Origin: a virus
Length of the DNA: 25,104 bases
Direction: 5' to 3' (one strand)
Virus record (IMG/VR): IMGVR_UViG_3300035698_001575
Span: 1-25,104 of that record
Below are positions 15,730-22,789 of this stretch, one piece after another. How positions within the stretch are numbered: the first letter of the stretch is position 1; the number at the start of each line of letters is the position of its first letter. Below the pieces are notes generated by a model. It was not told where the DNA came from. It saw only the letters and a program-made list of their open reading frames with translations, and made no database searches. The position numbers were made by a program, and so were the translations under genes.

Positions 15730-16707
15730 TTATGCTATTATTTGTTTATTTACATCAGCTATAACTTCATTCCAATATGCTTCTGCATAACATCTACATT
15801 GATAGTCTTGTCCTGGATGGAGTTCTACTGCTCCAATACTACTTCTACTTTGCCATGTTTTACCACCATCTGTAGAATATATTGTAACATTATTCCATTT
15901 ACATAATTTATCGTGTAAAGGTTTATGTCTACTTCTTACCCTTTCATCAAATGCTGTAATCCAGATATACCAAGATACACCAACGTCACGTTGTTTCTGT
16001 TCTACTACCTGGCTATGTAATTTGCTTACCTGATCTCTAGCTATTAAGTTTACTCTTGTATCAGTGAACTTTTTATTTATCTTTTTTAGATCTTCTTTTA
16101 AACTTGCTACGGTTTGTTTTGTTGTGATGCCATTAGAAACTGAATTATATATTGCTTTTCTATATTCTTCAGATAATCCTGTAATTAAGTTTACATTGTT
16201 TTTTACCCACTGATTTATAAAAGGACTTTCCCAAGCATCTACAGTAGGTACAGTAACACCAAATACACTTTGTACTACTTTGTCCCACTGCTTACTTGTA
16301 AAGCCATAAACTGCACTTCCTATAAGGAATAGTTCTTCTAGTATACTTTCTTTCTCTTGTTCTTTTAACCTTGTCTGTGTATCTATATACTGTTTATTAA
16401 CATCATCTAATTCATCTTCCCATGCATCATACTTTATAATACTAGAATCTGTGCTGTAATCAATACTATCTATTAAGAACTTTTGATCTTGTTTCCATCG
16501 GTTTAGATTTGGGAATATTTCATCTTTTACTATATTTTCAAATCTTTTCATTATAGATGTTAAATATCTTTTATACTTTTTTTCTATTGCTATAGGGTAT
16601 TGTATTGTAGATTGTTTTTTAGGGTATTTTATAGGTTTAGAAGATTGTAATGCTATAGATGTAGCAAATCGTTTTGCTGATGCTTTACCATCATATTTAA
16701 TTGGCAA
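15730..16707 (-). CDS. Phage head morphogenesis protein, MuF / SPP1 gp7-like
   Basis: 325 aa with a TTG start behind AAGGAG. The C-terminal domain has the MuF/gp7 signature: KLHSQVVEQKQRDVGVSWYI WITA..D RVRSRHKPLHDKL and, near residue 297, HPGQDYQCRCYA. The N-terminal half is helical with many Lys. Family role: minor capsid protein bound to the portal, some copies ejected with DNA. It follows the portal gene, as in SPP1 and Mu. No toxin domain is fused to it. Confidence 0.87.
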   Translation of the reverse strand: MPIKYDGKASAKRFATSIALQSSKPIKYPKKQSTIQYPIAIEKKYKRYLTSIMKRFENIVKDEIFPNLNRWKQDQKFLIDSIDYSTDSSIIKYDAWEDELDDVNKQYIDTQTRLKEQEKESILEELFLIGSAVYGFTSKQWDKVVQSVFGVTVPTVDAWESPFINQWVKNNVNLITGLSEEYRKAIYNSVSNGITTKQTVASLKEDLKKINKKFTDTRVNLIARDQVSKLHSQVVEQKQRDVGVSWYIWITAFDERVRSRHKPLHDKLCKWNNVTIYSTDGGKTWQSRSSIGAVELHPGQDYQCRCYAEAYWNEVIADVNKQIIA

Positions 16708-16789
16708 AATTAACTCCTTTTATACAGTTTAAAAAATACTTGTTTCTCATATATAAATGTATATTCTTTATGTGTGTAAGATACCCCTT

Positions 16790-18118
16790 TTACTCCTCTA
16801 CATCTACTACAGTATTGCTACTGTAACCATTTGAAAATCTGTTTTCTCTTACATCCGTGGTATCTAATACACCAGCATTCATATAGATCTGGTCAGTTTC
16901 AGCTACTACTTTTCTATTAGCAATTTCTTGTGTCTCTGTAAGTTGTACAAGTGGATTAAATATAATTTTAGGATCTTGTACTCTTTTACCTGTTACTAGG
17001 GACATATTTAAATAGTTTACTAATACCTGTAAAGGGGGCTGTAGTATATTATACTGTTCTGCTTTTACCCTATCATAGTATTGATCTCTGTCACCTTCAC
17101 CAGTCGCATTTAATCCGGCAGAACTTTTTCCAAATAGTTTTGATACTGGATATCTACTCACTGAAGACATCAACATCATAAACCTATCTATAATATCCGC
17201 TAACCCTGTAATAGTACTAGTAATTTTATCAAAATCTTCTTCACTATCTAGTACTACAGCATTTATAGTACTTTTAGACTGGTCAATAGCATTTAATCTA
17301 GCTCTAAATAATGCCTTAGCTTCATCATTATTAGCAATCATACTACTAAGGTTTTTAAACTTGTAAACTATAACAATTAATTCATTTACTATCTGTGTTA
17401 CATTAGCGATTGTTTCTCCGAATCTACTTAGCATATCATTTGTATGTTGTAGTTCATTTATACCCCAAAACCACCAATCATAAGTTTCACCACTGTATAC
17501 ACTTGTAGTTGGTATACCTTTAAACGTTAAGACTCTGCTTCTATGTACTGTATATGTACTCCCATCTTTTGGAGTGATTACATAATAGGTAGGTTCTCCA
17601 TAAAATGGACTTTCATGATCAGTAACCTTTGTAGAACTAGGTTGTACTTCTGTTCTATCATAAACCCGTAAATAGCCGATATTTTTTATACTGGTTTCTA
17701 CTACAGCCTCTTCTAATTTGTGACCATCTGCTATACCCATTATAATGATAGACCCTCCATACAGATTCCTCCACTTGGTTGCTAAATTAAAATGTTTAGG
17801 TGAAAATAATTCCATAAGTTTATTACCTAGGTGATTATCAGTATCATTTTCTATTGATATCCATTTCTTAGTCATATCATCAGCAATTATATCCACTATG
17901 TTTTTACCTATACCATCGGAGGTGTATATATCAGATAATTCCCTGTCGGAGAGTATCCTACTTCTACTAAAATATGTATGTTCGTGTTTATCTCTTACTG
18001 TACCTATCATAGATTGGAAGTTTGACCAGCCATCTTCTCCAAACTTATGGACTATATGGTCTTTTACAACGTCGCCCAATGCTGAATCTAGTATTACTTT
18101 ACCTTTGTTCTCCGCCAT
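16790..18118 (-). CDS. Portal protein, DUF1073-like
   Basis: 442 aa. SDGIGKNIVDIIADDMTKKW, then NLATKWRNLYGGSIIIMGIA, then a late SSVSRYPVSKLFGKSSAGLN, GEGDRDQYYDRV form the DUF1073-type portal pattern. The dodecameric portal is the DNA entry ring of the head and the terminase docking site. ATG with GAGGAG upstream, which lies within the end of the small upstream frame (18099-18296). Pfam groups this family with an N-terminal region of Acb1-type entries, but no anti-CBASS enzyme motifs are visible here. Confidence 0.9.
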   Translation of the reverse strand: MAENKGKVILDSALGDVVKDHIVHKFGEDGWSNFQSMIGTVRDKHEHTYFSRSRILSDRELSDIYTSDGIGKNIVDIIADDMTKKWISIENDTDNHLGNKLMELFSPKHFNLATKWRNLYGGSIIIMGIADGHKLEEAVVETSIKNIGYLRVYDRTEVQPSSTKVTDHESPFYGEPTYYVITPKDGSTYTVHRSRVLTFKGIPTTSVYSGETYDWWFWGINELQHTNDMLSRFGETIANVTQIVNELIVIVYKFKNLSSMIANNDEAKALFRARLNAIDQSKSTINAVVLDSEEDFDKITSTITGLADIIDRFMMLMSSVSRYPVSKLFGKSSAGLNATGEGDRDQYYDRVKAEQYNILQPPLQVLVNYLNMSLVTGKRVQDPKIIFNPLVQLTETQEIANRKVVAETDQIYMNAGVLDTTDVRENRFSNGYSSNTVVDVEE

Positions 18119-18296
18119 CTTGTATCTCCTCTGTATCTTGTTTTATCAATATCTTGTTTATAAAGTATTTGCATGTTTTATTAGCTTTTAAATCTTCGGG
18201 GTTAATATGTACATTATATCTTTTTGTATATGTATGTATGTATAAGCTGTATAGTGTACCATACACAGTGATTTCTACATTTACATATAATATCAA
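18099..18296 (-). CDS. Small ORF before portal, possibly the 3' part of a split gene
   Basis: 65 codons from a TTG with only a weak ribosome site. It includes YTKRYNVHINPEDLKANKTC and KYFINKILIKQDTEEIQDGG, which look protein-like. It overlaps the portal start by 20 bp and carries the portal ribosome site. Another frame, starting at 18339 with a good GGGG site, covers the 5' half and dies just after a short TATG repeat. Loss of one 4-bp unit would join both frames into one protein of about 78 aa. Confidence 0.42.
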   Translation of the reverse strand: MILYVNVEITVYGTLYSLYIHTYTKRYNVHINPEDLKANKTCKYFINKILIKQDTEEIQDGGEQR

Positions 18297-18339
18297 TATC
18301 TCTATTTAAAAGTACTACACCGTTACATATATTGTACAT
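18214..18339 (-). CDS. Short Cys-rich ORF, possibly the 5' part of the split gene
   Basis: 41 codons starting MYNICNGVVLLNRDIDIICK with GGGG 5 nt before the ATG. It has Cys at CKC and NHC. It runs through the TATG repeat at 18229-18243 and stops shortly after it, in the +1-shifted frame relative to 18099-18296. Function unknown. Confidence 0.4.
   Translation of the reverse strand: MYNICNGVVLLNRDIDIICKCRNHCVWYTIQLIHTYIYKKI
18229..18243. repeat. TATG tetranucleotide repeat
   Basis: About three and a half units of TATG (plus strand). It sits at the point where two overlapping small frames could be joined by the loss of one unit. Confidence 0.8.
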
Positions 18340-18393
18340 ATTAACCCCATTTACTTATTATACTACTTTACTGTAAAAAAACATAGTATTACT

Positions 18394-19674
18394 TTATAGT
18401 TGCCATAAATCGTTATCATCATCATAAAGCATTTTTCTAATTAGAGAACTAGCGGAATCTGGGCAATCATCGGGTTCAGAACCTTCCATGTAATCAAGTA
18501 TTTGATTTAGGTATTCGGGGTCTGTATCTGGATCCCAATCTATTTCACTCCAATGCCTGTATAAAAAAGTACTGATTTTAATATGTTTGTTTAGTCTTTC
18601 ATGATAGGTGTCTACGCGTATACCTTGGTCCGATATATTTTCTGCTAAGTAACCTTTATCGGCATTAGTTTCATTGTACATCATTTTACATTTATATTTA
18701 CATACTTTACTTTTTACAAATCCACTGTCTATCCATTTATCTATATGTTCTGTACTAGTAAACCCTATTGCCTGTATTCTACCATCTTTTTTCTTTTCCA
18801 TAAATGTTAGACCGTTTGTATCTTGTCCAGAATACTTCGCATCTAGGTGACTATAACATCCAGTTTTTTCAGTAAAAGACCATCGTTTAAAAGTAAGATC
18901 CTTAAACATGGTATCTTCAGATGCTATGTGTTCTAGTTCGTAGTTAGCAGAGAATAGTGAAGGAGATGTTAGTTTCTTTTTTGCCTGTATATCTTCTGCA
19001 GTTAATATCTTTGTAGTGTATACGTCATACTGTAGTGGTTTTGGACATAATCCCCAAGCATCATCTTTATGCCACGGAGTACCTACAAATGATATCGGTT
19101 TTCTTGGATCTATGATGTTTGTCTGTAATTCCTGTACAATTAGTTTTACCTTTTCCCTTTCAGCTTTACTTATACGATCTCTAATAGTGATTATATCATC
19201 ACATATAATTTTATCGTAGTGTTTACCAGTGATACCAGTATCAATACCATAAGCATCGATATTCCCTTCTGGAGTAGATGTTTTTTTAGCTTCTAATGTC
19301 AGTTTATTATCTCTATCAATTATTAACCTTGGGATTTTACCTTGTACATTGTAGAATATATACTGGATTGTTTCCATCTTTAAAATGTTTGATATTGTTT
19401 TAAGTAGTTCAGAGGCATCATTATAGGATTTCCGAATTATAGCTATTCTGTCATCAGGATTAAATAGTAACCACCATACACAACCGATTTGAAGTATAGC
19501 TGTAGATTTATACGCCCCTCTGTGTGCTTGTAAAGATCTGAAATCATTTGTGTCCCAGATATAACGAATCATAAAAGAGTGTAATTGTGTTAGTTTATCT
19601 TTTCCGACTAAATGACCTAAAATATGAGGATAGTTTCTTATTTGTGTTATTTCTTTTTCACCTATGTTTATCAA
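18394..19674 (-). CDS. terL: Terminase large subunit
   Basis: 426 aa with a TTG start; an in-frame TAG lies seven codons upstream and no better start is seen. Walker A-like HRGAYKST at 51-58, Walker B IICDD at 156-160, coupling motif GTPW at 198-201. Nuclease residues: Asp278 in YSHLDAKYSG, Glu335 in YNETNADKG, and the PDDCPDSASS block at 401-410. It pumps DNA into the prohead at the portal and cuts concatemers. The ribosome site is weak (AAGG far upstream), so translation may be coupled to upstream small frames. It is separated from terS by thyX and small genes. Confidence 0.93.
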   Translation of the reverse strand: MINIGEKEITQIRNYPHILGHLVGKDKLTQLHSFMIRYIWDTNDFRSLQAHRGAYKSTAILQIGCVWWLLFNPDDRIAIIRKSYNDASELLKTISNILKMETIQYIFYNVQGKIPRLIIDRDNKLTLEAKKTSTPEGNIDAYGIDTGITGKHYDKIICDDIITIRDRISKAEREKVKLIVQELQTNIIDPRKPISFVGTPWHKDDAWGLCPKPLQYDVYTTKILTAEDIQAKKKLTSPSLFSANYELEHIASEDTMFKDLTFKRWSFTEKTGCYSHLDAKYSGQDTNGLTFMEKKKDGRIQAIGFTSTEHIDKWIDSGFVKSKVCKYKCKMMYNETNADKGYLAENISDQGIRVDTYHERLNKHIKISTFLYRHWSEIDWDPDTDPEYLNQILDYMEGSEPDDCPDSASSLIRKMLYDDDNDLWQL

Positions 19675-19752
19675 CGTTTTATTATATACCTTCTATATCC
19701 CTAATTATAATTTCATTCATCTAATTTTCCTCATTTTATCCATTTTTATCAA

Positions 19753-19929
19753 CTAATAAATTATAATATATTCCACCAGTGTACAGAGTTCAATAGTACA
19801 TATAGGATCGAATTGTATTATGCATTCTATCTCTAGGTCTTCTAATACACGCTTTAGTATCGTTCTAAGGTCTGTTAAATCATTTGTGATGGTATTGTAT
19901 TGTTTTATTACATTGTCTGTTTTATGCAT
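19753..19929 (-). CDS. Small helical hypothetical protein
   Basis: 58 aa. The ATG at 19929 has AGGTGA 7 nt upstream and overlaps the stop of the zinc-ribbon frame (ATGCATAA), a usual sign of coupling. It reads MHKTDNVIKQYNTITNDLTD, then LRTILKRVLEDLEIECIIQF: an amphipathic helix region followed by a Cys-containing hydrophobic end. No family recognised. The 78 bp from here to terL hold only very short frames (for example 12 codons starting MNEIIIRDI). Confidence 0.55.
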   Translation of the reverse strand: MHKTDNVIKQYNTITNDLTDLRTILKRVLEDLEIECIIQFDPICTIELCTLVEYIIIY

Positions 19930-20072
19930 CTACATCACCTGCTAGTACGTTGTTACATGTATCACAATAAGTATCGTCAAGTTTACAGGATCTGCATACT
20001 TGTATTTCTCTTTACTGTTTTATGTGTAGTGTCTGATAATGCCCTACCATATATTTTTACATCATTTACCAA
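19922..20072 (-). pseudogene. Small zinc-ribbon protein interrupted by a +1 frameshift
   Basis: Two frames fit one protein. The first begins at a TTG (20072) with AGGA 9 nt upstream and reads VNDVKIYGRALSDTTHKTVK. Within AAAGAGAAA a +1 shift leads to IQVCRSCKLDDTYCDTCN, a CxxC-x6-CxxC ribbon, which ends at the TAA at 19922-19924, overlapping the next gene by 8 bp. The second frame has no start codon of its own after an in-frame TAA. It could be a real indel, a sequencing error in a short A/G run, or a programmed shift. Function unknown; CxxC pairs usually bind zinc. Confidence 0.5.
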
Positions 20073-20098
20073 GTTGTCAAATCCTGCCTCCCTATTGT

Positions 20099-20326
20099 TT
20101 ATGCCTCTTCTTTTTTAGTATCTTCTTCTAGTTTAGGTGCTGGAGAAAGTAGATGTTTAAAGATATCGCTAAATACTTTAATTGTTTCCTCTTGTGTTTT
20201 CCCCTTGAAAATTAGTATAGGTCTTTTTTTACTTTTTAAGTGTAGATAGATTCTCTTTTTTCCAACTATTTCTACATTAGAAAAGTCATCCTCTCTGTAA
20301 AGCACTTGCATTAAATTTCTGTACAT
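20099..20326 (-). CDS. Small hypothetical protein
   Basis: 75 aa. The ATG at 20326 has AAAGGAT 5 nt before it. It reads MYRNLMQVLYREDDFSNVEI, then a basic strand part (KKRIYLHLKSKKRPILIFKG), then a helix and an acidic tail with EEDTKKEEA. No family recognised. It is the first gene after the hairpin at 20349-20401 and may start an operon running to terL. Its stop overlaps a 21-bp segment (20082-20102) also found in the J gene. Confidence 0.6.
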   Translation of the reverse strand: MYRNLMQVLYREDDFSNVEIVGKKRIYLHLKSKKRPILIFKGKTQEETIKVFSDIFKHLLSPAPKLEEDTKKEEA

Positions 20327-20348
20327 CTTTTATCCTTTGTTTTTAGTA

Positions 20349-20401
20349 AAAGACAAGGTTATCACAAATGGGGTTTTATGTCACTCGTGAGCCTTGTCTT
20401 T
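20349..20401 (-). terminator. Terminator-like hairpin
   Basis: Minus strand: arms AAAGACAAGG (20401-20392) and CCTTGTCTTT (20358-20349), inner pairing TCAC/GTGA, ending in TTTT. It lies upstream of the small gene starting at 20326. TAGTTAGCTAA occurs 10 nt before it, as it does 11 nt before the hairpin at 15418. Confidence 0.6.
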
Positions 20402-20442
20402 CCAAGTTGTCATTAGCTAACTACTTCTAATTTTAAGTTTAC

Positions 20443-20511
20443 TTATTTTCCGCCATAAGCATCGATGACTACATTATAAACATAGTTTGTCGCCCCATCC
20501 CTTTTAGTCAT
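20443..20511 (-). CDS. Very short ORF, doubtful
   Basis: 22 codons reading MTKRDGATNYVYNVVIDAYG and two more residues. The in-frame open stretch extends upstream to the edge of the tRNA-like element without a start. No ribosome site before the ATG. It looks like the end of a beta protein, so it may be a remnant. The rest of 20327-20733 has no gene apart from the hairpins and tRNA-like element listed. Confidence 0.25.
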   Translation of the reverse strand: MTKRDGATNYVYNVVIDAYGGK

Positions 20512-20554
20512 ATATATGTATTTATTGGTTGTTTTACATACTGTACGGGATCAT

Positions 20555-20633
20555 TAGCATATACAGGAATCGAACCTGTTTTTCCCTATAACCTTTACAG
20601 TTTTAGAGTACATTGCCATAATGTTAATATGCC
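20555..20633 (-). tRNA. tRNA-like element with degenerate anticodon arm
   Basis: 79 nt, minus strand. The acceptor GGCATAT pairs with ATATGCT (one G-T), the T arm ACAGG-TTCGATT-CCTGT is perfect, and the D arm ACAT-TATGGCA-ATGT has 4 bp. The middle is weak: the loop CTGTAAA would give anticodon GTA (Tyr) but with two A-G mismatches at the loop edge, and D-to-T spacing is 30 nt. No CCA is encoded. It is a decayed or unusual tRNA, or a tRNA mimic. Its 5' end touches a perfect 17-bp hairpin. Confidence 0.5.
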
Positions 20634-20719
20634 ATATAATGTAGGTAGGATTCAACAACAAAGTAAAAAGAGTTTCGTCTTTGAGAAGGTTTACAACTTT
20701 CCTCCTACCTACATTATAT
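20634..20719 (-). ncRNA. Structured RNA element: perfect 17-bp hairpin next to the tRNA-like element
   Basis: Arms at 20634-20650 and 20703-20719 are perfectly complementary over 17 bp. The 52-nt loop can fold further (AAAGA/TCTTT with a 6-nt loop; GTAAA/TTTAC). It lies 14 bp after the thyX stop and directly abuts the tRNA-like 5' end. No T run follows on either strand, so it is not a standard terminator. Function unknown; the RNA reading is inference. Confidence 0.55.
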
Positions 20720-20733
20720 TATTAAACATATTT

Positions 20734-21336
20734 TTATTTTTTTGTTAAAAATTTATATATTTTTTCATCTTTTAATTTTTCTTTAATTAGTTTAGCAAGA
20801 TGCTGTATCTCATAATGAGCTTTATTATCATCACGTAATTCTAAAAAATTTATAAGTGATCGTAAATTGATAGTAGTTACCAGTCCGGTTCTAAAACTTT
20901 CTGGTAGAATATATTTTACATCGTCATTAGGTATACCCTCTAGTAGCATTAGCTGTATATTACGCAGATTACCTGATAATACATTATATATTATATTTAC
21001 TACACGTATACCCCTTTCCAACATTGGGATTACACAATAATCTTTAGGATCTATTACTTTTGTATCTTTTAATAGTTTTTTTAGTGTAAATCTACTACTT
21101 TCTACTGTATAAGATGCTATACGATGACGTACTAATTCCTGTAAGCATAATCTACTGATACCCACTATTTCTAATGATATGTTTATATGCTCCATAACGG
21201 ACTCATGCTTGTAGACTTTACCTACCTTGTAAAAAAGATCTTCTGTAACGTCTTCTAATTTGTATGGTTTACCTACTGCCTTTAAAGCTACCCCAATTGG
21301 TGTTACTTGTAATTTATTTACTTGTATTCTGTCCAT
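20734..21336 (-). CDS. thyX: Flavin-dependent thymidylate synthase
   Basis: 200 aa, slightly short for the family. The ThyX motif is RHRIASYTVESSRF at 70-83 (RHRxxSx4SxR). Other conserved parts are HESVMEH at 44-50 and NLRSLINFLELR at 157-168, followed by AHYEI where AQxEI is usual. It makes dTMP from dUMP with FAD, NADPH and methylene-tetrahydrofolate, supplying thymidine for an AT-rich phage genome. It lies 13 bp after terS with its own AAAGGAT site. Standing between the two terminase genes is unusual. The upstream MazG-like gene also acts on nucleotides. Confidence 0.93.
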   Translation of the reverse strand: MDRIQVNKLQVTPIGVALKAVGKPYKLEDVTEDLFYKVGKVYKHESVMEHINISLEIVGISRLCLQELVRHRIASYTVESSRFTLKKLLKDTKVIDPKDYCVIPMLERGIRVVNIIYNVLSGNLRNIQLMLLEGIPNDDVKYILPESFRTGLVTTINLRSLINFLELRDDNKAHYEIQHLAKLIKEKLKDEKIYKFLTKK

Positions 21337-21349
21337 TGTTTATCCTTTT

Positions 21350-22006
21350 CTATAGTCCGTCGGTTATCTCAAATACGTTCATCAGCTGTGATTCTGCTTC
21401 TTTAGATACTTGGAACTGATTATTGTTTACTGTAGTGTTGTTTACTGTATTTGTAGGTTCTATGAACTGTACATACTTATTCAGCATGTTTAATGCTTTG
21501 TCCCTGTCTGGCAGTTTGATTGTAGTTACTTTTGTATTAGCGTCTTTTCCGTAATACTTCATTTCTAAACTATCTAGACATGCTTTACGCCATTGTACTG
21601 GTATAGTATTTAGTTTTTTTACAGTATTGTCTTCATTAAAAAAGTCAGCTAAATCATAAAAAGCCCTTCTGTACCAGTAATCGGCTAATCTTTGTTTTAT
21701 AGGTGATTTTATAACAGTGATATTTTCACCTATAATCCGTTTAATTGATTCCTGCACGTTTTTACTTTTATATACCTGACTAGCACCTGCTACATTAAAC
21801 GGGTTGTTATCCGTTTTGTATGTATATCCTGCTTTTTCATAAGCATCTAATTTATCAAAGTTGTTTATACAAAAATAAAATGCAAACTTTCTTTGTTTAT
21901 TAGATAATTGTGGAATATCATCTAGGTATGTAGTTAGTTTCTTGATCTGTCCAAGTGCATAAGTTACATTTAATTCGTTGTCTAGTAATTCTTGTTTAAA
22001 ATTCAT
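21350..22006 (-). CDS. terS: Terminase small subunit
   Basis: 218 aa. The helix-turn-helix near 34-62 (QLSNKQRKFAFYFCINNFDK, LDAYEKAGYT) is the Terminase_2 start; next come VAGASQVYKSKNVQESIKRI and a helical oligomerisation part with WYRRAFYDLADFF. The C-terminus is Asn/Thr-rich (TNTVNNTTVNNNQFQVSKEA). It recognises the packaging site and recruits TerL. No ribosome site precedes the ATG; instead a promoter -10 ends 6 bp before it, so the mRNA may be leaderless. Confidence 0.85.
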   Translation of the reverse strand: MNFKQELLDNELNVTYALGQIKKLTTYLDDIPQLSNKQRKFAFYFCINNFDKLDAYEKAGYTYKTDNNPFNVAGASQVYKSKNVQESIKRIIGENITVIKSPIKQRLADYWYRRAFYDLADFFNEDNTVKKLNTIPVQWRKACLDSLEMKYYGKDANTKVTTIKLPDRDKALNMLNKYVQFIEPTNTVNNTTVNNNQFQVSKEAESQLMNVFEITDGL

Positions 22007-22012
22007 ACTATA

Positions 22013-22041
22013 ATTATAGTAAAAATACTAAAAAAAGTAAA
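22013..22041 (-). promoter_or_regulatory. Promoter for terS-thyX, placed for a leaderless mRNA
   Basis: Minus strand: TTTACT (22041-22036), 17-bp spacer, TATAAT (22018-22013), then 6 nt to the ATG at 22006. The -10 lies in a perfect 14-bp palindrome ACTATAATTATAGT (22007-22020). Confidence 0.6.
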
Positions 22042-22105
22042 GTAGTAATTTATTATATTTTCAATTTTGAACACTTTTTTAGTACTTTTTTAGGTGTTTT
22101 TATAC

Positions 22106-22149
22106 AAAAATATAGCCTTTTTGTAATAGTTTAAACAAAAAAGGCTATA
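22106..22149 (-). terminator. Intrinsic terminator after the MazG-like gene
   Basis: Minus strand: TATAGCC then a T run pairs with an A run then GGCTATA (13 bp, one bulged base), followed by TTTTTG. It lies 78 bp after the stop at 22227 and before the terS promoter. Between stop and hairpin only a 10-codon frame with a GAGGA site is seen. Confidence 0.65.
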
Positions 22150-22226
22150 AAACGTTGTTATTTTGTAATGTTTAATGGGATCGGTGTCTTTTCTTATACA
22201 TACTGTTGAAAGTTGAATTTTGACAT

Positions 22227-22748
22227 TTATTTTTCCTCTTTTCTATTTTTTGATGCTGTACTACTAAAGCCATCTTTATATCTACCATCTTTTGGAGCTT
22301 GTAACTTTTTTAAATTACCCTGTAGTACTTTTCTAATATCTACTCCTAGCTGTGAGGCAAGGTTAATTACTAAATACATCATATATGTAAATGTACTATT
22401 ATTAGGAGTATCTACAAACTTTCCAATACGTACCCAAATATAATTCGCTGTTATCTGTGGGCTTTGTATATGGAAGCCGTAATTTAATAGTGTAAAGTGT
22501 CTTAAATCGTATAACCTAGAAGCGTACCACATAAAGTCACCAAACTCGTTTTCTAGTTTTTTCATATCTAAATCATGTTTATGATCCCAATGTTTTTTCA
22601 GTATACTGTAAACTTCTCCAAACTCTTCGCCCAAACATCCAGCATACCTTAGTAACTTTGTATCTAAAGTAATTTTCTGATTACAGGTTTTTCTTGATGC
22701 CACACAGTATTCTTGCCATTGCACATTAAATAGTAAATCTTTGTACAT
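22227..22748 (-). CDS. MazG-like nucleotide pyrophosphohydrolase
   Basis: 173 aa. The metal site is EEFGE at 41-45 and ENEFGD at 66-71 (ExxD), spaced as in the MazG fold, inside helices YAGCLGEEFGEVYSILKKHW and KLENEFGDFMWYASRLY. Family role: splits (d)NTPs, or in some phages (p)ppGpp, to monophosphate and pyrophosphate. One MazG domain only. The start has GGGAG 9 nt upstream. With thyX nearby it suggests that the phage adjusts nucleotide pools; the substrate cannot be read from sequence. The C-terminus is basic (KNRKEEK). Confidence 0.83.
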   Translation of the reverse strand: MYKDLLFNVQWQEYCVASRKTCNQKITLDTKLLRYAGCLGEEFGEVYSILKKHWDHKHDLDMKKLENEFGDFMWYASRLYDLRHFTLLNYGFHIQSPQITANYIWVRIGKFVDTPNNSTFTYMMYLVINLASQLGVDIRKVLQGNLKKLQAPKDGRYKDGFSSTASKNRKEEK

Positions 22749-22789
22749 ATTGTTTTACTCCCGTTTTTTAATCTATTAAATCTATATAG

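Noticed and set aside
16790-18118. Anti-CBASS protein Acb1
   Set aside because: Some databases label DUF1073 portals with an Acb1-related name, but the protein has portal features and position, and no pair of HxT/HxS phosphodiesterase motifs is visible.
20634-20719. Intrinsic terminator of thyX
   Set aside because: The perfect stem is not followed by a T run on either strand and the loop is 52 nt.
20340-20720. Retron or group I/II intron
   Set aside because: No reverse transcriptase or homing endonuclease gene is near, and no conserved intron core or msr/msd layout could be traced; only the hairpin and tRNA-like parts are supported.
22150-22226. Tiny frames of 9-10 codons after the MazG-like gene
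   Set aside because: One has a GAGGA site but only ten codons, and nothing supports a product.
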